Shown: positions 7,804 through 15,606 of the stretch, piece by piece
Numbering within the stretch: the stretch's first letter is position 1
Layout: each line of letters opens with the position of its first letter
Assembly (NCBI GenBank): GCA_029077775.1
Contig: JAQNCU010000003.1
Location: 1 to 29,318 of the forward strand
DNA from: Acidocella sp.
GTDB taxonomy: Bacteria; Pseudomonadota; Alphaproteobacteria; Acetobacterales; Acetobacteraceae
Direction: 5' to 3'
DNA length: 29,318 nt
Position numbers and translations under genes: made by a program
The notes under the pieces: generated by a model
What the model saw: only the letters and a program-made list of their open reading frames with translations
Databases searched by the model: none
What the model was told of the DNA's origin: nothing

Positions 7804-9765
7804 TCAGATCACGAAGAATCGCGGGTCGGGTCGGTCGCCATGCAAGGCATCGATGACGGCGGCGCGTCGCGCGATCACCATCCGTGCTGCGGCGACGCCT
7901 TTGTCGGTCAGTTCACCATTATCGATAGACGGGGCTTCAATTTCCAGCGCGAGCCTCACGATCCGCTCAGAGCTGCCGCGCGCATCACGCGCGAGAGCTT
8001 GCAGCCGTTCGATAATCCAACCGCGCAATTCAGGAGCGAACAGAATATCCGTGTCGTCATACGACTCGCCGGCCAGTTGGCGTATGAACGCCATGTCTGG
8101 AAAACCAATGGCGCCAAGATCGTCGCGGTTCGGGCCCGTGATCACGGCATCCTTCAAAAGCGGCGCGAGGGCGTTGATAAGATGGGTGCGTAGCTTTGGT
8201 GCCTGAACCCAGGTGCCGGAACTGAGCTTGAAATTATCGGAAATTCGACCGTCGAAGAGCAACCCGTGCGCGAAATTTTCAGGCTGCACGGGCTTCACGG
8301 CATCACCCGTGAGGAAAAACCCGTTTTCATCGAAGGCTGCCGCGGTAAGATCCGGTCGGCGCCAATAGCCAGGTGTGATGCAGGGGCCCCGTAGCCGAAG
8401 TTCCCAGGTGCCTTGTGTGGGAACGAGTTTTGCCTGTACGTCAGCCAAAGGCAGGCCAGCTTCAGGCTGGCGGTGTTGCTCCCAACTGCTTTGCACAGGG
8501 GTCGGGCCGCATTCGGTTGAGCCAAGGCCGGACACGATCAGAATGCGGGTGCCGGTTGCGGCGACAGCCAGATCATCCAGCCCGCGCCACAGGTGCAAAG
8601 GCAGCACCGCACCGCCATACTGGATAAGTTTCAGCCGCGAGAAAAATAATTGCCTGAAACCGGTGTTGCTGGCCAGTTGGGCGATCAGCCCCGTGAATCC
8701 GCCAGGGGTATTGAGGTAAAAACTTGGCGGATGTTCACTTAGCAAAGCAACGCTGCGCGCGATGTTACCGTCACCGGGAATCGCCGGGTCGATATGGAAT
8801 GTGCCACCGCACCACAGGGCAAAGCCGAAATTATTGTTGCCGCCAAATGTGTGGTGCCAGGGCAACCAGTCCACCATTACCGGTGGCTCTTCAAGCATGA
8901 ACGCGTAGGCCTGGGCGTTTTGCTGGCGGTTGGCCGCCAACATGCCGTGCGGTTGGATCACTGGTTTGGGCGCGCCGCTGGAGCCCGAAGTGAACAGGAT
9001 TTTGGCCACAGTATCGCCGGTAACCGCAGCATTGGCGGCGGCCTCGCGCGGCCCAAAAGGGGTTGCGCGCAGAGATGCGAGGGATATGGTCTCGCGATCT
9101 GGTACACCAGCCCCTGATGAGATGACGGGGAGGTTGGCGGGAAAAGCGCCAGCGACAGCGGCACCGTAACGGTTGCCATCCGCGATATAAAGCCCGCCTG
9201 GCCCAAGCGCCGCGAACACCGCTTGTAGTTTTGAATATTCGGTGGCCTTTAACGCGTAAGCTGGTGAAATGGGCGAGGCTGGGATGCCAACCCAAAGTGC
9301 CGCGAGCGTCACCATCGCGCAATCTATGCTGTTTTCCGCCAGAATGGCCAATGGTTTGTCTTGGTCCAGACCAAGCGCCAGAAGGCCCTCGCCGATATGG
9401 CGAACCGCATCGAGGGTCTCGGCGTAGGTTATGGCGCGCCGCTTATCATCGCCATCAGGTTCGGTCAGAAGAACGCGGTCTGGAACGGCGGCTGCCCAAT
9501 CGCGCAATTTGATGTTCCAGCTTTCCGGATAATCAGCGAGTTTGGCTGTCGATTCCAAAAAAATCGCGCCATCCGCCCGCGTGGTGGCAATGGCGGCGCG
9601 TGGTGCCATGCGCACGGGCCGCGTCGGGAATACGGCGCTGTCACTGACATCGTCCGAATGCACGGGAATTATCATGATTGGTTGCGCGATCAGCGCCAGT
9701 ATTGCGAGAGCATTGGTAACAGGTAACGCAATATTATATCCCGGACCAGTTGGGATATCGTTCAT
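7804..9765 (-). CDS. AMP-dependent acyl-CoA ligase, feruloyl-CoA synthetase-like
   Basis: ANL-superfamily ligase that activates a carboxylic acid to its CoA thioester through an acyl-adenylate. Motifs: P-loop FTSGSSGAPK (258-267), VSGLGSTE (411-418), TGD (486-488) and the hinge DGRISDNFKLSSGTWV (505-520). The last form, with SSGTWV, is characteristic of feruloyl-CoA synthetases rather than fatty-acid ligases. The catalytic lysine is probably K622 in ELTDKG. Length is 653 residues from this ATG, a little longer than feruloyl-CoA synthetases. The first 30 residues look unlike the family and no good SD exists, so an internal ATG at 9675 (MIIPVHSDD) may be the true start. It sits downstream of the IclR gene in the same orientation and probably activates an aromatic or alicyclic acid. 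Confidence 0.88.
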   Translation of the reverse strand: MNDIPTGPGYNIALPVTNALAILALIAQPIMIIPVHSDDVSDSAVFPTRPVRMAPRAAIATTRADGAIFLESTAKLADYPESWNIKLRDWAAAVPDRVLLTEPDGDDKRRAITYAETLDAVRHIGEGLLALGLDQDKPLAILAENSIDCAMVTLAALWVGIPASPISPAYALKATEYSKLQAVFAALGPGGLYIADGNRYGAAVAGAFPANLPVISSGAGVPDRETISLASLRATPFGPREAAANAAVTGDTVAKILFTSGSSGAPKPVIQPHGMLAANRQQNAQAYAFMLEEPPVMVDWLPWHHTFGGNNNFGFALWCGGTFHIDPAIPGDGNIARSVALLSEHPPSFYLNTPGGFTGLIAQLASNTGFRQLFFSRLKLIQYGGAVLPLHLWRGLDDLAVAATGTRILIVSGLGSTECGPTPVQSSWEQHRQPEAGLPLADVQAKLVPTQGTWELRLRGPCITPGYWRRPDLTAAAFDENGFFLTGDAVKPVQPENFAHGLLFDGRISDNFKLSSGTWVQAPKLRTHLINALAPLLKDAVITGPNRDDLGAIGFPDMAFIRQLAGESYDDTDILFAPELRGWIIERLQALARDARGSSERIVRLALEIEAPSIDNGELTDKGVAAARMVIARRAAVIDALHGDRPDPRFFVI

Positions 9766-9833
9766 CGCATGGCCGATTATGAACGTATGGTTTTGGGTAT
9801 GACAAACCCGGCAGACGAAAATTCAAAGGTAAA

Positions 9834-10616
9834 TCAGGCCGCCAAGACAGGTGGAATGGCGGCCAAAGCCGGCTCCAGAAACTGTTTGACCCGCCGCAAC
9901 TCTTCGCCGACCTCATGCAGCCTCTGGTTCGTCCAGCGCGTCGTGAGCCCACCGGCGCTCAGCGCCCAGGCTCTGATGTCGTCACCTTCAGCAAAAATGA
10001 GCGGCACCGCGACGCCGACATATTGGCCCTCTAACATCGCCTGGTGGATGACGTACCCGAATTTATCGTATTCCTGTTGCGCGCGGGCCATGCGATCAAC
10101 GCGGCGCGGCCAGGAGGCTGGCCGATGCGCGTGGAGCTGTTGTCTGATCACGTCCCGCGCCTGGGCTGGTAGTGCCGCCAGAACCGCGAGGCCGGAGGGT
10201 ACCGAGGTCATTAATGTGCGTCCGCCGATCGGTTGGTTGAGCAGAACGACCTCCCCATCGCAGCGTTGAACGGAGATCATTTCCATTGCCTGCCACACAG
10301 TCAATGTGGTGCTGGCTTTGGTCTGGTGTGTAATCTGTTGCATGTAGGGTAAAACGACCGCCGGAAAGCTCATGCCCTCCATCGCGGCATATCCGAGCGT
10401 CAAGGCAGGGGCACCGATTTTCAGGCCCGCCCCGTGGAGCGCCTGAACCAAAAAACCGCAGGCCACCAGCGTGTGGGAAAGCCGCCACGCCGTGGGTTGG
10501 TTGAGGCCGGTACGGCGAGCAATCTCTGAAACGGTCAATTCCATGCCGGGGCGGTCAAAGCAGCGCAAAATATCAAGCCCGCGGGCCAACGCCGTGACGA
10601 AATTCCGGTCATCCAT
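9834..10616 (-). CDS. IclR-family transcriptional regulator
   Basis: Ligand-responsive DNA-binding regulator of 260 residues from this start. The N-terminal winged HTH (about residues 8-60) contains ALARGLDILRCF and LTVSEIARRTGLNQPTAWRL. The C-terminal effector domain has ASTTLTVWQAMEMISVQR and GVAVPLIF. The ATG at 10616 is preceded by AAGG at 8 nt and gives the usual length. Upstream in-frame starts at 10658 and 10715 would add 14 or 33 atypical residues. It is divergent from the amidohydrolase gene and 68 nt upstream of the ligase gene, a typical position for the regulator of an aromatic or terpenoid catabolic cluster. The effector is unknown. Confidence 0.9.
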   Translation of the reverse strand: MDDRNFVTALARGLDILRCFDRPGMELTVSEIARRTGLNQPTAWRLSHTLVACGFLVQALHGAGLKIGAPALTLGYAAMEGMSFPAVVLPYMQQITHQTKASTTLTVWQAMEMISVQRCDGEVVLLNQPIGGRTLMTSVPSGLAVLAALPAQARDVIRQQLHAHRPASWPRRVDRMARAQQEYDKFGYVIHQAMLEGQYVGVAVPLIFAEGDDIRAWALSAGGLTTRWTNQRLHEVGEELRRVKQFLEPALAAIPPVLAA

Positions 10617-10762
10617 CGCGAGACCTTTGTTAGACGATACTGGAAATTGAGTTGACATTTTCGACCATCGGTGTAGTTTTGTGTATATGCTATACGCATA
10701 GTGAATAGTTAACAACCTGTCAACAGGCTATTTGTTGAAGCTGGAATTGGAGGAATAAAGCG
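10617..10762. promoter_or_regulatory. divergent regulatory region between iclR-type gene and amidohydrolase gene
   Basis: On the minus strand a perfect -35 hexamer TTGACA (plus 10718-10723) is followed after exactly 17 nt by TATGCG (10695-10700), a weak -10, pointing to the regulator gene. The -10 is overlapped by nested inverted repeats: GTATA-tgc-TATAC (10683-10695) and TATGC-tatac-GCATA (10686-10700). A second one, CCTGT-ca-ACAGG (10716-10727), covers the -35. I infer operator sites for the IclR protein controlling its own promoter and probably the divergent amidohydrolase gene, whose own promoter I could not pick. A strong SD (GGAGG) lies 9 nt before the ATG at 10763. Confidence 0.5.
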
Positions 10763-11887
10763 ATGGATAGTTACGATGGTTCGATTAAGGCTGTGCCCTG
10801 GCCCAATAGCCGGGAGATCGTTGACCAGGGCTGGCGGCCGCCCGCTGGCACTCGTATTATTTCGGTCGATGACCACGGGATGGAGGAAATGCATCTTTGG
10901 GAAAATCGCTTAAAGGGTGCCGATAAGGACCGCGCGCCGAAATTATGGGTCGATGAGACTGGCCGTTTCCATATGGAAGTGGACGGCCTGAGTTACGACA
11001 CCCCGGGCCTCGATTCAGAGCTGGGCGAGGGCCGCAAAGGCATGTGGGACCGCGAGGCAAGGCTTGCCGATATGGACGCTGAGGGCATTGAGTCCTCATT
11101 GTTCTTCCATTCTCGCGCAATGTCGTTGATCCGAATGGAGGACAAAGCGTTTTTTGGCCGCTGTATGGATGTCTATAATGAGTGGCTGGCGGAATATTGT
11201 TCGCTGAGCCCGAACCGGCTTGTCGGCGTGGGCATTCTGCCGACGATTTTTGAGCCCGAGGCGTCGCGTGACTATATGCAAAAGCTGAAGGCGCTCGGCG
11301 TGAAGGCGATTGAGATCCCGTCGGCTCCTAAAAATGTGCCGTATAACTCCTCCAAAATGGAACCGCTCTGGAGTGCCATCGAGGAAAGCGGCATCCCCGT
11401 GATGTTTCATATTGGGGCCTATCTGGAGTTCCGGGGTGCTGGTGCGATTGGTGCCAATTTGACCAAGAATCTCGGGCCTTATCGTCCACTTTGGTCTCTT
11501 TTGGCCTTTAGCGGGATACTTGAGCGCCATCCGGGCTTGAAGGTCGTGTTCTGTGAGGGTGGCTTCGGCTGGGTGCCATGGACGCTGCAGGACGCAGACC
11601 GGGTGTACCAACTCTACGAGACGGAAATGAAGCCAAAATTGGCGAAGCTTCCCAGTTATTATTTCCGTCGCCAATGCTATGCGGCGATCATGCAGGATGA
11701 TGTCGGCCTCAAACTTGCGGGCGAGTATGATCTCACGGATAATCTGCTCTTCTCCGTTGATTACCCGCACGCTGAGAGCGTATTTGGCAATACGCGACAG
11801 GAAGTTCAGAAGATTTTTGAGGTGCTTGGTCCGGAAAATGGTGCCAAGGTTGTTGGCGGCAATGCCGCCAAGCTCTGGAATATCTGA
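10763..11887 (+). CDS. amidohydrolase family (Amidohydro_2, ACMSD-like) protein
   Basis: TIM-barrel metal hydrolase/decarboxylase family, 374 residues. Members related to ACMSD and gamma-resorcylate decarboxylase act on carboxylated ring compounds; homologues are frequent in cytochrome P450/acyl-CoA dehydrogenase catabolic clusters. Visible: ISVDDHGMEEMHLW (33-46) at the first metal-site strand, with one His (H38) rather than H-x-H; MFHIGAY with H216; FCEGGFGWVPW with E265; and SVDYPHAES with D333 and H336. A strong SD precedes the ATG. It is divergent from the IclR regulator, so it is probably substrate-induced. A perfect inverted repeat follows the stop. Reaction unknown: C-C hydrolysis or decarboxylation are the likely options. 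Confidence 0.82.
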   Translation: MDSYDGSIKAVPWPNSREIVDQGWRPPAGTRIISVDDHGMEEMHLWENRLKGADKDRAPKLWVDETGRFHMEVDGLSYDTPGLDSELGEGRKGMWDREARLADMDAEGIESSLFFHSRAMSLIRMEDKAFFGRCMDVYNEWLAEYCSLSPNRLVGVGILPTIFEPEASRDYMQKLKALGVKAIEIPSAPKNVPYNSSKMEPLWSAIEESGIPVMFHIGAYLEFRGAGAIGANLTKNLGPYRPLWSLLAFSGILERHPGLKVVFCEGGFGWVPWTLQDADRVYQLYETEMKPKLAKLPSYYFRRQCYAAIMQDDVGLKLAGEYDLTDNLLFSVDYPHAESVFGNTRQEVQKIFEVLGPENGAKVVGGNAAKLWNI

Positions 11888-11906
11888 ATAATAATCGTTG
11901 CGGTAC

Positions 11907-11941
11907 AATAGCTTATGCCGGATTTCCCGGCATAAGCTATT
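11907..11941 (+). terminator. perfect 15-bp inverted repeat, probable terminator or mRNA-stabilising hairpin
   Basis: The left arm AATAGCTTATGCCGG (11907-11921) and right arm CCGGCATAAGCTATT (11927-11941) pair without mismatch around a 5-nt loop (atttc), starting 20 nt after the amidohydrolase stop. There is no U-tract after the stem, so it may instead be a 3'-end stabilising or attenuating structure between this gene and the P450 gene. Confidence 0.6.
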
Positions 11942-12080
11942 ATCCTGAGGTATCGCGGCTGCGATTTTGGTTGTGGGTTACGATGTGATCCCTGGCACGG
12001 CATGAAATTCCTTAGCTATCGGTGTAGCGTTTGCGGGGTTAAATATCCGCGATCGAGTTTAAATGCAGCGAGGAGTGAAA

Positions 12081-13280
12081 ATGTCCGAAGCAATGGCATT
12101 GGCGGCGAAACCGGACCATGTCCCGGCCGACCGGGTGATCGATTTCAATATCTATGGCGTGCCAGAGCAAGGCAAGGACTACCAGGAACGCTGGGTGGAG
12201 ATACGAGACCGGGCGCCTGACGTATTCTGGACACCGCGTAATGGCGGGCACTGGGTTGCAACCCGTGCCCCTGATATCGAAACGGTACAGCTGAAACACG
12301 AAATTTTTTCGCACGAAATTATTAGCCTGCCGCGCGAGACGAATATCCCCATCATTCCGTTAACGCTTGACCCACCGCAACATGGCCCCATCCGCCGGTT
12401 GATCAACCCAGCCTTTGTGCCGCGTGCGGTAACTGTGCTGGAGGAGAAGGCGCGGAAGGTCACGATTCAGTTGATTGAGGGATTCGCCGATAAAGGCGAA
12501 TGCGAATTCATAGAGGATTTTGCAAAAATTCTTCCTATTACTATATTTATGAGCATGGTTGATGTGCCCGAAATCGACCGTGAAAAATTAATGGCGTGGA
12601 CTGAGGTGATGACTCGCTCGCCGGACATTGCGGCACGTCAGCAGGCGACAGCTGGAATGGCCGGATATATCGGACAATTTTTAGGTCAGCGGATGCAAAA
12701 TCCAGGCGAGGATGTGCTCAGCAAAATCGGCCAGGGCGAAGTCGAAGGGCGTCGACTTTCGATGGAAGAAATGCTCAGCATCAGCATGTTGTTGTTGTTT
12801 GGCGGGCTAGACACTGTGGCATCGATGCTGGGATTCATCGCGCGCTTTCTTGCCATGCATCCCGGTCACGTGGCTCAGCTTCGTGAATCTCCTGAGCTAA
12901 TACCACAGGCCATTGAAGAATTGTTGCGCCGACACGGCATTGCGAGCACGGCGCGATTGGTGAAAGCCGATGTCAAGCTTGGTGGTGTTGAACTGCGCGA
13001 AGATGATATGATCTTGATCCCCACCTGTCTCGTCGGGCTTGATGACAGAGCGGTCGATGAACCAATGCGCGTGGATTTCATGCGTCAGCCAATCAAGCAT
13101 GCAGCGTTCGGCAACGGGCCTCATAATTGCCCTGGGGCTATTTTGGCACGCCGCGAAATCAGGGTGTTTCTCGAAGAATGGCTTAAGCGAATCCCTGAAT
13201 TTCACATCAAAAAAGGCACGATTCCCGTGATCGAATCCGGCATGGTTGGCGGCATGGTGAGGCTGGAACTGGCTTGGTGA
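12081..13280 (+). CDS. cytochrome P450, CYP101 (P450cam)-like
   Basis: Soluble class I P450 monooxygenase, 399 residues. Throughout its length it reads like P450cam: NGGHWVATR (54-62), I-helix LLLFGGLDTVAS (237-248) with the acid-alcohol pair D244-T245, K-helix E280-x-x-R283, and heme loop FGNGPHNCPG with Cys350. The tail GMVGGMVRLELAW is also P450cam-like. The F87/Y96 substrate region of P450cam is replaced by a shorter PRETNIPIIPLTLDPP, so the camphor-binding tyrosine is absent and the substrate differs. Start 12081 is chosen for AGGAG at 12071-12075; an ATG at 12063 is also in frame. Electrons would come from a putidaredoxin-type ferredoxin (none seen here) and the reductase at 17489-18748. 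It overlaps the esterase gene by 4 nt. Confidence 0.93.
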   Translation: MSEAMALAAKPDHVPADRVIDFNIYGVPEQGKDYQERWVEIRDRAPDVFWTPRNGGHWVATRAPDIETVQLKHEIFSHEIISLPRETNIPIIPLTLDPPQHGPIRRLINPAFVPRAVTVLEEKARKVTIQLIEGFADKGECEFIEDFAKILPITIFMSMVDVPEIDREKLMAWTEVMTRSPDIAARQQATAGMAGYIGQFLGQRMQNPGEDVLSKIGQGEVEGRRLSMEEMLSISMLLLFGGLDTVASMLGFIARFLAMHPGHVAQLRESPELIPQAIEELLRRHGIASTARLVKADVKLGGVELREDDMILIPTCLVGLDDRAVDEPMRVDFMRQPIKHAAFGNGPHNCPGAILARREIRVFLEEWLKRIPEFHIKKGTIPVIESGMVGGMVRLELAW

Positions 13281-14740
13281 CCGCTGATTTTTTGCTGCAC
13301 ACAAAATGCGGGCCCCTCGTGGGCGTTACATCTGACACGGTTGGTATTTTTAAAAATATACCCTACGCGCATCCACCAGTCGGTGAACGCCGTTTCAAGC
13401 CCCCACAGAAATTGGAACCGTGGCCGGGCACGCGGGACGCGAAAGCCTTTGGCGCCGCGCCAATGCAGTTGGAAGTGCCGATGGTTGGTAAGATCGGCCC
13501 AATGTCGGAAGATTGCCTGACGCTGAACATATGGGCACCGAAAACACCGGGTCCTCATCCGGTGATGTTTTGGATTTTTGGCGGGGCGAATATTCTCGGG
13601 TCCGCCAGCCAACCGATTTATGATGGCACTTATTATGCTGAAAACGGGATCGTGTTTGTCAGTGTCAATTACAGGTTGGGTGTATTGGGCTGTCTGGAGC
13701 TCGGCACCATCATTCCTGAACTGGCGGGATCAAGCCTCAATGGATTGCGAGATCTGGTGGCGGCCCTTGAATGGGTGCATGACAACATAGGCTCATTTGG
13801 CGGTGACCCTGCGATGGTTACAATCATGGGTCAGTCAGCCGGGGCAAAAAACGTCTGTGCATTGATGGCGATACCGGCGGTGCAGGGGCTGTTCCATCGC
13901 GCTGTTGTGCAGAGTGGCGGTGGCCATACCGTATACGTATCATCCGATGAATCGGCGCCGGTGGCCAACGCATTTCTCGCGGCGGCAGATCTGACAAATG
14001 AGAGCGCGGACCAGTTGGTAACATTGCCCATAGATGCCTTGATGGCGGCCCAGGGTAAGCTGCTGCAAAGTTTTCCAAAGGGGTTTTTATTCCGCCCGAC
14101 GGTCGATGGTTCATTTCTGCCGCGCCGACCGATCGATGCTGTGCGCGCGGGTGCCTCGCGAAATGTCGCTTTGCTGATCGGAACGTGCCGCGACGAGGCC
14201 ATCACGTTGTTTCAAGGTCCACCTGAATTGCCATTTGAAGGCCGTCAGATCGCCAATATCTCTCTGGGTGAGATGCAGGCCATGGACGCATTATATGGCA
14301 AGGCATTTCCCCAACTAGGCACGGCAGAGTGGCATATAAATGTTCTGACGGCGGAGGAATATTGGGTGCCTTCGGTTGAATTCGCGCAGGCTCACGCGGC
14401 TACGGGTGGGAACACTTATATGTATCGCTTTGATCATAAATCGGTCTCGGGGCGGTTGACGGGTTACGCCGGGCATGGAGCGGATTTGTCCTATACCTGG
14501 TCCCCACTATCCGCAGACCCTTTCCTTCAGTTTTTCGGCGCCGTTAACGAAGCATTGCGGCAAAAAATGTTGGCGATGTGGTGTAGCTGGATCAAGACCG
14601 GCGCGGCGGAAATCGCGGATGTACCACATTGGAACCCCTACGAAGCCGTGTCCCGGTGGACCATGCGGTTGGACCAGAAATGTGAGATGATTGCCGACCC
14701 CGTGCGCGAGGAGCGCAATCTATGGAACGGTGTTCTATAG
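13277..14740 (+). CDS. type-B carboxylesterase (COesterase family)
   Basis: Alpha/beta-hydrolase of the cholinesterase/p-nitrobenzyl esterase family, 487 residues, no signal peptide. Family marks: NIPYAHPPVGERRFKPP (27-43), SEDCLTLN (78-85), nucleophile GQSAGA with S187, acid E307 (CRDEA) and base H400 (GHGADLSY). The oxyanion-hole segment reads MFWIFGGANILGS instead of the usual HGGGF--GS, so the conserved His is Phe. The start is GTG, overlapping the P450 stop as GTGA (13277-13280); a TTG 3 nt earlier is also possible. This coupling implies that the hydroxylase and esterase act in sequence, for instance on an ester substrate or a lactone made after oxygenation. Confidence 0.87.
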   Translation: MTADFLLHTKCGPLVGVTSDTVGIFKNIPYAHPPVGERRFKPPQKLEPWPGTRDAKAFGAAPMQLEVPMVGKIGPMSEDCLTLNIWAPKTPGPHPVMFWIFGGANILGSASQPIYDGTYYAENGIVFVSVNYRLGVLGCLELGTIIPELAGSSLNGLRDLVAALEWVHDNIGSFGGDPAMVTIMGQSAGAKNVCALMAIPAVQGLFHRAVVQSGGGHTVYVSSDESAPVANAFLAAADLTNESADQLVTLPIDALMAAQGKLLQSFPKGFLFRPTVDGSFLPRRPIDAVRAGASRNVALLIGTCRDEAITLFQGPPELPFEGRQIANISLGEMQAMDALYGKAFPQLGTAEWHINVLTAEEYWVPSVEFAQAHAATGGNTYMYRFDHKSVSGRLTGYAGHGADLSYTWSPLSADPFLQFFGAVNEALRQKMLAMWCSWIKTGAAEIADVPHWNPYEAVSRWTMRLDQKCEMIADPVREERNLWNGVL

Positions 14741-14748
14741 GCTGATCC

Positions 14749-14785
14749 CGCGGCCTGCATTTTTGTTGTGTCACAAAAGGCCGCG
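14749..14785. terminator. possible bidirectional terminator between convergent genes
   Basis: Arms CGCGGCC (14749-14755) and GGCCGCG (14779-14785) pair. The inner TTTTGT/ACAAAA also pairs, with a 5-nt bulge (tgcat) on the left side and a short loop. It lies at the junction of the convergent carboxylesterase and CMD-like genes and overlaps the last codons of the latter. Confidence 0.4.
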
Positions 14786-15190
14786 TTCTTCCGCCGTGGT
14801 GGTTGCGGTGTCAACGCCAATGGCGCGCAGTGCGTCTATTGTGGCGCTCAGCGCGGTTGAAGTGGCCGGAAAGCCGACATAGGGGTAGGCTTGAATTAAG
14901 ATCTCTTCGATGTCCTTTGGTGTCAGCCCGTTATTGACCCCAAACTTCACGTGGTTTTTCAGCTCGGCCGGTTGCCCCTGGGCGATAAGGATGGCGATAA
15001 CGATCAGGCTACGGTCGCGCAATGTCAGGCCAGGACGGGACCAGACATCGGCGAAAGCATGCTCCATGGCGAAGCCTGCGATCGGCGCCCCGAAACCGCC
15101 TGCGCGCTCAGCCCCCTCCATTGCATCGGCAAAGCCAGGGCCCATCATTTTTTCCATCAGGGCGCGGGCGGCGGCACGCTTATCGGTCAT
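14771..15190 (-). CDS. carboxymuconolactone decarboxylase (CMD) family protein
   Basis: Small all-helical protein of 139 residues, cytoplasmic, likely a homo-oligomer. The core ELKNHVKFGVNNGLTPKDIE and ILIQAYPYVGFPAT (about 76-110) matches the gamma-carboxymuconolactone decarboxylase family, with the conserved His80. There is no CxxC, so it is not an AhpD-type peroxidase. The start at 15190 is preceded by GGGGAAAT; a 70-residue upstream extension of the frame runs through the intergenic hairpins and is rejected. It is isolated, facing the carboxylesterase and divergent from the enoyl-CoA hydratase gene. Relatives often occur in P450/acyl-CoA degradation clusters where the true reaction is unknown; decarboxylation or lactone isomerisation are guesses. 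Confidence 0.85.
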   Translation of the reverse strand: MTDKRAAARALMEKMMGPGFADAMEGAERAGGFGAPIAGFAMEHAFADVWSRPGLTLRDRSLIVIAILIAQGQPAELKNHVKFGVNNGLTPKDIEEILIQAYPYVGFPATSTALSATIDALRAIGVDTATTTAEERGLL

Positions 15191-15330
15191 GATATTTCCC
15201 CATAATTTATTGATTACGTTTTTAGGGATGCCTGGTAGCCGGTACAATCGCACGGGACGCCGCATAGGATGCCATCGGATTTGCGATGCCTTATACCAAT
15301 CCGCGAAGACAGTGACACATTCAAGGAAGC

Positions 15331-15354
15331 AGCCGCTTTTTTGAAAAAAAGCGG
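15331..15354. repeat. hairpin with GCCGC-T6 / A6-GCGGC arms
   Basis: The arms GCCGCTTTTTT (15331-15341) and AAAAAAGCGGC (15344-15354) are perfect complements. They are followed by gcaaaaaacttttgtta. I recall very similar intergenic hairpins recurring in Acetobacteraceae genomes, but only one copy is present here. It may be a REP-like element or a terminator. Confidence 0.55.
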
Positions 15355-15425
15355 CGCAAAAAACTTTTGTTATGCCGGTGCCGGGTTTCTGGAACCCCAA
15401 TGGCCCAGATTAATAATGTTTTTTT

Positions 15426-15451
15426 GCTTCTTTTTGTTCACAAAAAGAAGC
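15426..15451. repeat. hairpin with GCTTCTTTTTGT / ACAAAAAGAAGC arms
   Basis: Twelve-base perfect inverted arms (15426-15437 and 15440-15451) separated by two bases, preceded by seven or more T. It is 72 bp from the previous hairpin and of similar A/T-rich style. It is probably the second half of the same dispersed intergenic element, or a terminator that insulates the divergent genes. Confidence 0.5.
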
Positions 15452-15606
15452 GCTTGCTGCCCGCCGAGAATCATTCTTTAGGCCAGCTGGTATTAAGCCA
15501 CCATCTCTCTTCATTCCGCTGGCTGCACTGGCCTGAGCGGCCGGAAAGGTGCATTCTGTGCCCCATATAGGCTCGGCGCTATCGAGCACGCTGGGGAGGA
15601 TACGGC

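Larger units (their letters stand above)
15191..15606. other. 416-bp intergenic region with two strong hairpins
   Basis: No convincing gene. It contains two A/T-rich hairpins described separately and presumably the divergent promoters for the CMD-like and enoyl-CoA hydratase genes. No clear -35/-10 pair was recognised. Open frames crossing it have no SD and include the hairpin sequence. Confidence 0.6.

Noticed and set aside
11096..11908. Minus-strand open frame (270 codons)
   Set aside because: It is antisense to the amidohydrolase gene, starts in its terminator region, and has no family features.
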